A DNA stretch of 58,109 nucleotides. Source: Oerskovia merdavium (GTDB lineage: Bacteria > Actinomycetota > Actinomycetes > Actinomycetales > Cellulomonadaceae). The position numbers and the translations under genes are program-made. Under the pieces are notes generated by a model. It was not told the origin of the DNA, did no database searches, and worked only from the letters and a program-made list of their open reading frames with translations. Numbering within the stretch: position 1 is the first letter of the stretch; each line of letters starts with the position of its first letter. The stretch lies in NCBI RefSeq assembly GCF_014836755.1, contig NZ_JACSQF010000005.1, positions 169,293-227,401 on the forward strand. The letters run 5' to 3'. Of this stretch, positions 58,108 to 58,109 are shown piece by piece.

Positions 58108-58109
58108 CG

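Overview
The window is about 58 kb of very GC-rich DNA from an actinobacterium, probably a chitin-degrading member of the Cellulomonas/Oerskovia/Cellulosimicrobium group (Micrococcales). That placement is inference. It rests on three secreted family-18 chitinases, LAXTG cell-wall anchors, GlnR, a SigK/RskA pair, DUF2516 and DUF4012 proteins, frequent GTG starts, GTGA/ATGA start-stop overlaps and many apparently leaderless mRNAs. There are no phage, IS or CRISPR signs. Most of it reads as ordinary chromosome, and the last 40 bases look like a sequencing artefact.

Layout. 1-6.5 kb: the 5' part of an inositol-3-phosphate synthase, an ECF sigma factor with a membrane partner, a DUF4012 membrane protein, a LAXTG wall protein and a lipoprotein. 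6.7-18.4 kb: a chitin block of three GH18 chitinases with CBM5/12 modules and a 1006-residue LuxR-type ATPase regulator; two chitinase promoters share an upstream motif. Inside the block lies a corA-like operon preceded by a small upstream ORF with a near-perfect ribosome binding site. 18.5-27.6 kb: dtd, asparaginase and DUF2516 in one overlapping operon, a VapBC-type toxin-antitoxin pair, an FUSC protein, ygfZ, an FABP/nitrobindin-like protein, a 37-residue membrane protein divergent from a DsrE protein, a pentapeptide-repeat protein, and a thioredoxin/DUF4395 pair. 27.7-35.6 kb: glnR with an alpha/beta hydrolase that lacks its usual nucleophile, nth and crp (divergent, with a likely CRP site), ridA, a class A penicillin-binding protein with a metallophosphoesterase, and tRNA-Pro(CGG). 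35.8-42 kb: an FAD-dependent reductase and the propionate (2-methylcitrate) genes prpC, prpB and prpD with a GntR regulator.

42-51.5 kb: DUF2625 and a formate/nitrite transporter, then dipZ and an MPT70-like fasciclin lipoprotein (divergent), a second LAXTG protein, rskA-sigK and a DUF4232 protein. dipZ, the fasciclin gene and sigK each carry the same promoter pattern, CCATCC-N15-(C/A)CGAAC. This is good internal evidence for a SigK regulon like the one known in mycobacteria, here gathered within 6 kb. 51.6-53.8 kb: aroG-type DAHP synthase preceded by a leader peptide with Trp-Tyr-Trp-Arg-Phe and a terminator hairpin (attenuation), then a NUDIX hydrolase next to a 22-bp inverted repeat. 53.8-58 kb: a YtrA-type GntR regulator with a 38-bp dyad operator, driving two ABC modules. 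The window ends in poly-G starting inside what looks like another copy of the 22-bp repeat.

Functionally the window joins chitin use (chitinases, nitrogen regulation by GlnR, asparaginase), cell-envelope work (PBP, sorted proteins, DipZ, fasciclin) and central metabolism (methylcitrate cycle, shikimate entry). The most distinctive content is regulatory: the SigK promoter set, the shared chitinase motif, the aro attenuator, the corA leader ORF, several palindromic operators and a dozen leaderless start sites.
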